The notes under the pieces are model-generated. The model saw only the letters and a program-made list of their open reading frames with translations, was not told the origin of the DNA and did no database searches. Source: Halorubrum rutilum (GTDB lineage Archaea; Halobacteriota; Halobacteria; Halobacteriales; Haloferacaceae). From it: a stretch of DNA of 64,000 nucleotides. The DNA is taken from positions 372,001 to 436,000 of the forward strand of contig NZ_JANHDN010000001.1 in the NCBI RefSeq assembly GCF_024494565.1, given 5' to 3'. This document shows positions 61,097 through 64,000 of this stretch, in pieces. Each line of letters starts with the position of its first letter. Position 1 is the first letter of the stretch. The position numbers were made by a program, and so were the translations under genes.

Positions 61097-64000
61097 GTGA
61101 CAACCATCGGCCTCTACACGGCGACGGAGAACGAGCTCGGAGCGGTCCAGACGGCCGCGGAGGGCCTCGACGAGATCGACCTCGTCGTCCGGTCCGACGG
61201 CGACCTCGGCGAGCAGCGCGACGTGGCCTCGTTCGTCGACGAGCTCGGGGACGCGGACGCGGTCGTCCTCTGGCTCCACGGGGGGAAAGACAGCATGCCG
61301 GGGTACGAGTTCGCGGTCGACGAGCTCCGTGACGCCGGCGTCCCCCTCGTCGTGAAGGCGACCGGCGACGCCTTCGCGTCGGAGGACACCTCGGTCGCGT
61401 CGGGCGACCGGGAAGCGGTCTCCGAGTACCTCGACCGCGGCGGCGCGGTCAACATCGCGAACGGGATGCGGTACCTCGCGCGGGAGTACGGCGACGGCGC
61501 GGTCGCGGGCGACGTCGACGACCCGATCGAGCTGCCGACCGAGGGCGTCTACCACCCCGATCACCCCGGCGCGGGGTACGAGGAACTGGTCGCGACCTTC
61601 GACGCGGACGCGCCGACGGTCGGCGTCTGGTTCTACGAGTCGCACTGGACCCACGAGAACGTCCGGTACGTCGACGCGCAGGTCCGGCGGCTGGAGGCGC
61701 TCGGCGCGAACGCGCTGCCCGTCTTCTGTAACCCCGTCAGCGACGAGCCGGGGCAGGAGGACGCGGAGTGGACGGCCGAGCGCTACTTCGCCGACGACCG
61801 CGGCGAGCCGGTCGTCGACGCCGTGCTCTCGTCGTTCATGTTCTCGCTGTCGATGAGCGAGCGCGGCCGCGACGCCGCCGATGAGGGCGCCGACGCGGAG
61901 GGCGTCTTCCTCGACGAGCTCGGCGTCCCCGTGATCCAGACGGTGACGACGATGCGCTCGCGGTCCCGCTACGCGTCGAGCGACACCGGCGTGATGGGGT
62001 TCGAGCTCGCGCTCTCCGTCGCGCTCCCCGAGTTCGACGGCAACGTGATCACGCACCCGATCTCGGGGAAGGAGCGCACCGACGACGCCGCCGGCATCGG
62101 CTCGGCGCCGAAACAGCACTTCCCGATCGAGGACCGCGTCGACCACGCCGCGCGGCTCGCGGTCAACTGGGCCGAGCTCCGGCACACGCCGAACGATGAG
62201 AAGAAGGTCGCGGTCGTGCTCCACAACTACCCGCCGAGCGACGACGGGATCGGGACCGCCTTCGGCCTCGACTCCCCCGAGTCGACGGTCAACCTGCTCG
62301 ACGAGCTCGACGCGCGCGGCTACGACCTCGGTTCGGGGACCTGTGGCGCCGCGGGGGGCGGCAACGCGGGCTCCGGCGGCGCGGGATCCGGCCCGACCGG
62401 CTCCGCCCCCGTCGCCGACGGCGAGGAGCTCATCGACGCGCTCACGAGCCAGCTCACGCTCGACGACCGGTGGGTCGCCCCGGGCGACGTGCGCGACCGC
62501 AGCGTCGACACCGTGTCGCCGGCGCGGTACGCCGAGTGGTTCGACGGAGCGAGCGACCGGTTCCGCGAGGGCGTTCTCGACGAGTGGGGCGAGCCGCCGG
62601 ACCGGCCGTTCGCGATCCCGGGCGTCGAGTTCGGCAACGTCCTCGTCACCGTCCAACCCCCGCGCGGGTTCGGGATGGACCCGGAGAAGGTGTACCACGA
62701 CTCCGACCTCTGGCCGCCGCACGACTACGTCGCCTTCTACGGGTGGCTCCGGAACGCGTTCGACGCCGACGCCGTCGTCCACCTCGGCACCCACGGCTCG
62801 CTGGAGTGGCTGCCGGGCAAGACGGTCGGGCTCGGCTCCGGCTCGGCGCCGGACGGCCTGATCGACGACCTCCCGAACGTCTACCCCTACATCGTCAACA
62901 ACCCCGGCGAGGGGACGCAGGCGAAGCGGCGGTCGTACGCCGCGGTCGTCGACTACCTCACGCCGGTGATGCGCCGCGCCGGGGCCTACGACGAGCTGGC
63001 CGAGCTGGAGGACCTCGCGCGGCGATACCGCGAGGCCGGCGGCACCGAGGTCCGCACCGACGAGGGCGCGCGGCTCGGCGAGCTCGTCCGGGAGGCGGTC
63101 GACGAGCTCGACCTCGCCGTCGAGCTCGGGATCGGCGGCGAGGTGGACGAGAAGGCCGACGTCCGCGGCCCCGACGCGGCCGGGACGACGCTCGCCGAGG
63201 GCGCGGTCGACGGCGACGAGCTCTCGACCGACGAGCTCGTCGAGCGGATCCACGCCTACCTCACCGACGTGAAGAACACCCAGATCCGACTGGGGCTCCA
63301 CACGATGGGCGAGCCGCCGGTCGACGACCGGCTCGTGGAGTACCTCGTCGCGCTCACGCGGCTGGAGAACCCGGGCGGGCCGAGCCTGCGCGAGTCGGTC
63401 GCCGGGGTGCTCGGGGTCGACTACGACCGGATGCTCGACGCGCCGGGCGAGTACGACGAGACGCTGGGGATGACCTACGGCGAGGCCGCCGACGAGGTGT
63501 ACGAGACGAGCAGGGAGCTCGTCCGGACGCTGGCCGCCCACGGCTTCGACGTGCCCGAGTCGGAGTCCGACGCCGGACCGGGGGACGAGACGACGATCAA
63601 CCTGCTCGTCGTCGACGTCGACCCGCTCGGCGACGCCCGGGTCCGCGGGGGCGCCCACGACGACCTCCGGGACGCGCTGCGGTTTATTTCCGAGGAGGCG
63701 GCCCCCCGCGTCCGCGGCGCAGAGGCGGAGATCCCGCGCACGGCCGACGCGCTGGCCGGGGAGTACGTCCCGCCGGGCGGCTCCGGCGCGCCCACCCGCG
63801 GGGGCGTCGACCTGCTCCCGACCGGGCGGAACTTCTACACCCTCGACCCGCGGAAGGTGCCCGCCAAGGCCGCGTGGGAGGTCGGGAGCGAGATCGCGGC
63901 CGACACGCTCGCGCGCCACCGCGACGAGCAGGGGGAGTACCCCGAGGAGATCGGCGTCGTCGCCTGGGGGACGCCGACCGTCCGGACCCGGGGCGAGACG
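61097..64000 (+). CDS. cobN: CobN cobaltochelatase large subunit (partial)
   Basis: At least 968 aa from GTG 61097, open to the end of the window, so the C terminus is missing. TTMRSRSRYASSDTGVMGFE, KVAVVLHNYPPSDDGIGTAF, VTVQPPRGFGMDPEKVYHDS, VVHLGTHGSLEWLPGKTVG, PYIVNNPGEGTQAKRRSYAA and RNFYTLDPRKVPAKAAWEVG are CobN/BchH blocks. It binds the corrin ring and works with ChlID to insert cobalt. A Gly/Ser-rich insert lies near residue 420-435. It is divergent from chlID with only 33 bp between start codons. Confidence 0.95.
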   Translation, partial: MTTIGLYTATENELGAVQTAAEGLDEIDLVVRSDGDLGEQRDVASFVDELGDADAVVLWLHGGKDSMPGYEFAVDELRDAGVPLVVKATGDAFASEDTSVASGDREAVSEYLDRGGAVNIANGMRYLAREYGDGAVAGDVDDPIELPTEGVYHPDHPGAGYEELVATFDADAPTVGVWFYESHWTHENVRYVDAQVRRLEALGANALPVFCNPVSDEPGQEDAEWTAERYFADDRGEPVVDAVLSSFMFSLSMSERGRDAADEGADAEGVFLDELGVPVIQTVTTMRSRSRYASSDTGVMGFELALSVALPEFDGNVITHPISGKERTDDAAGIGSAPKQHFPIEDRVDHAARLAVNWAELRHTPNDEKKVAVVLHNYPPSDDGIGTAFGLDSPESTVNLLDELDARGYDLGSGTCGAAGGGNAGSGGAGSGPTGSAPVADGEELIDALTSQLTLDDRWVAPGDVRDRSVDTVSPARYAEWFDGASDRFREGVLDEWGEPPDRPFAIPGVEFGNVLVTVQPPRGFGMDPEKVYHDSDLWPPHDYVAFYGWLRNAFDADAVVHLGTHGSLEWLPGKTVGLGSGSAPDGLIDDLPNVYPYIVNNPGEGTQAKRRSYAAVVDYLTPVMRRAGAYDELAELEDLARRYREAGGTEVRTDEGARLGELVREAVDELDLAVELGIGGEVDEKADVRGPDAAGTTLAEGAVDGDELSTDELVERIHAYLTDVKNTQIRLGLHTMGEPPVDDRLVEYLVALTRLENPGGPSLRESVAGVLGVDYDRMLDAPGEYDETLGMTYGEAADEVYETSRELVRTLAAHGFDVPESESDAGPGDETTINLLVVDVDPLGDARVRGGAHDDLRDALRFISEEAAPRVRGAEAEIPRTADALAGEYVPPGGSGAPTRGGVDLLPTGRNFYTLDPRKVPAKAAWEVGSEIAADTLARHRDEQGEYPEEIGVVAWGTPTVRTRGET

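Noticed and set aside
61064..63919. Long minus-strand open frame opposite cobN, continuous with chlID
   Set aside because: It is antisense to an unmistakable CobN with intact motifs. In GC-rich genes the complementary frame stays open by codon bias, and it has no recognisable domain.

Overview
The window is a stretch of very GC-rich archaeal chromosome. The proteins are strongly acidic (Asp/Glu-rich, few Lys). Several genes have a TATA element 25-30 nt before the start codon and so look leaderless. The family content (proteasome-activating nucleotidase, class I HMG-CoA reductase, CofH, a HalX response regulator, bat-type HTH proteins, amphi-Trp and DUF2240 proteins) is haloarchaeal. A Halorubrum-like organism is the best guess. 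No rRNA, tRNA, CRISPR array or replication origin was recognised.

Layout. 1-4214: distal end of an operon for a DMSO-reductase-family respiratory enzyme (end of a possible TorD/NarJ-like chaperone, heme-b gamma subunit, HEAT-repeat protein, unknown protein, Mrp/DUF2249 fusion). 4205-5280: an AT-richer islet with an AbrB/PIN toxin-antitoxin pair. 5496-14613: metabolic and regulatory genes, ending in an ABC importer with two substrate-binding proteins. 14690-32855: housekeeping and membrane genes (HisRS, NOG1, NhaC antiporter, chemotaxis transducer, NurA, aminotransferases, thioredoxin, Pgi). 33218-47602: two-gene and single-gene units including AstE-like, arginine decarboxylase, PAN, HalX regulator, M29 aminopeptidase, sulfatase-like protein, CofH, HMG-CoA reductase and a GNAT. 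48375-64000: a cobalamin island.

Cobalamin island. A minus-strand operon runs cbiT-cbiL-cbiF-cbiG-cbiH1-cbiH2-ferredoxin-unknown-cbiX-DUF3209, with most neighbours overlapping or nearly so. It is divergent from a winged-helix regulator. A second minus-strand unit, chlID-cbtB-cbtA-2Fe-2S protein, joins a chelatase ATPase with a cobalt importer. cobN, the large chelatase subunit, is divergent from chlID and runs off the window. Together these cover cobalt uptake, cobalt insertion and the methylation and ring-contraction steps of corrin synthesis.

Unexplained structure. Four copies of a 190-353 bp interspersed element (about 15.2, 32.9, 36.5 and 43.5 kb) each lie 3' of a gene, in that gene's orientation, starting 60-115 nt after its stop codon and ending in a GC-rich hairpin. 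This is the most striking non-genic signal. Other points of note: a LAGLIDADG-like protein without catalytic acids inside the cobalamin operon, a four-Cys disordered tail on one CbiH, an Mrp lacking its signature lysine, and a partial duplication of an aminopeptidase 3' end.
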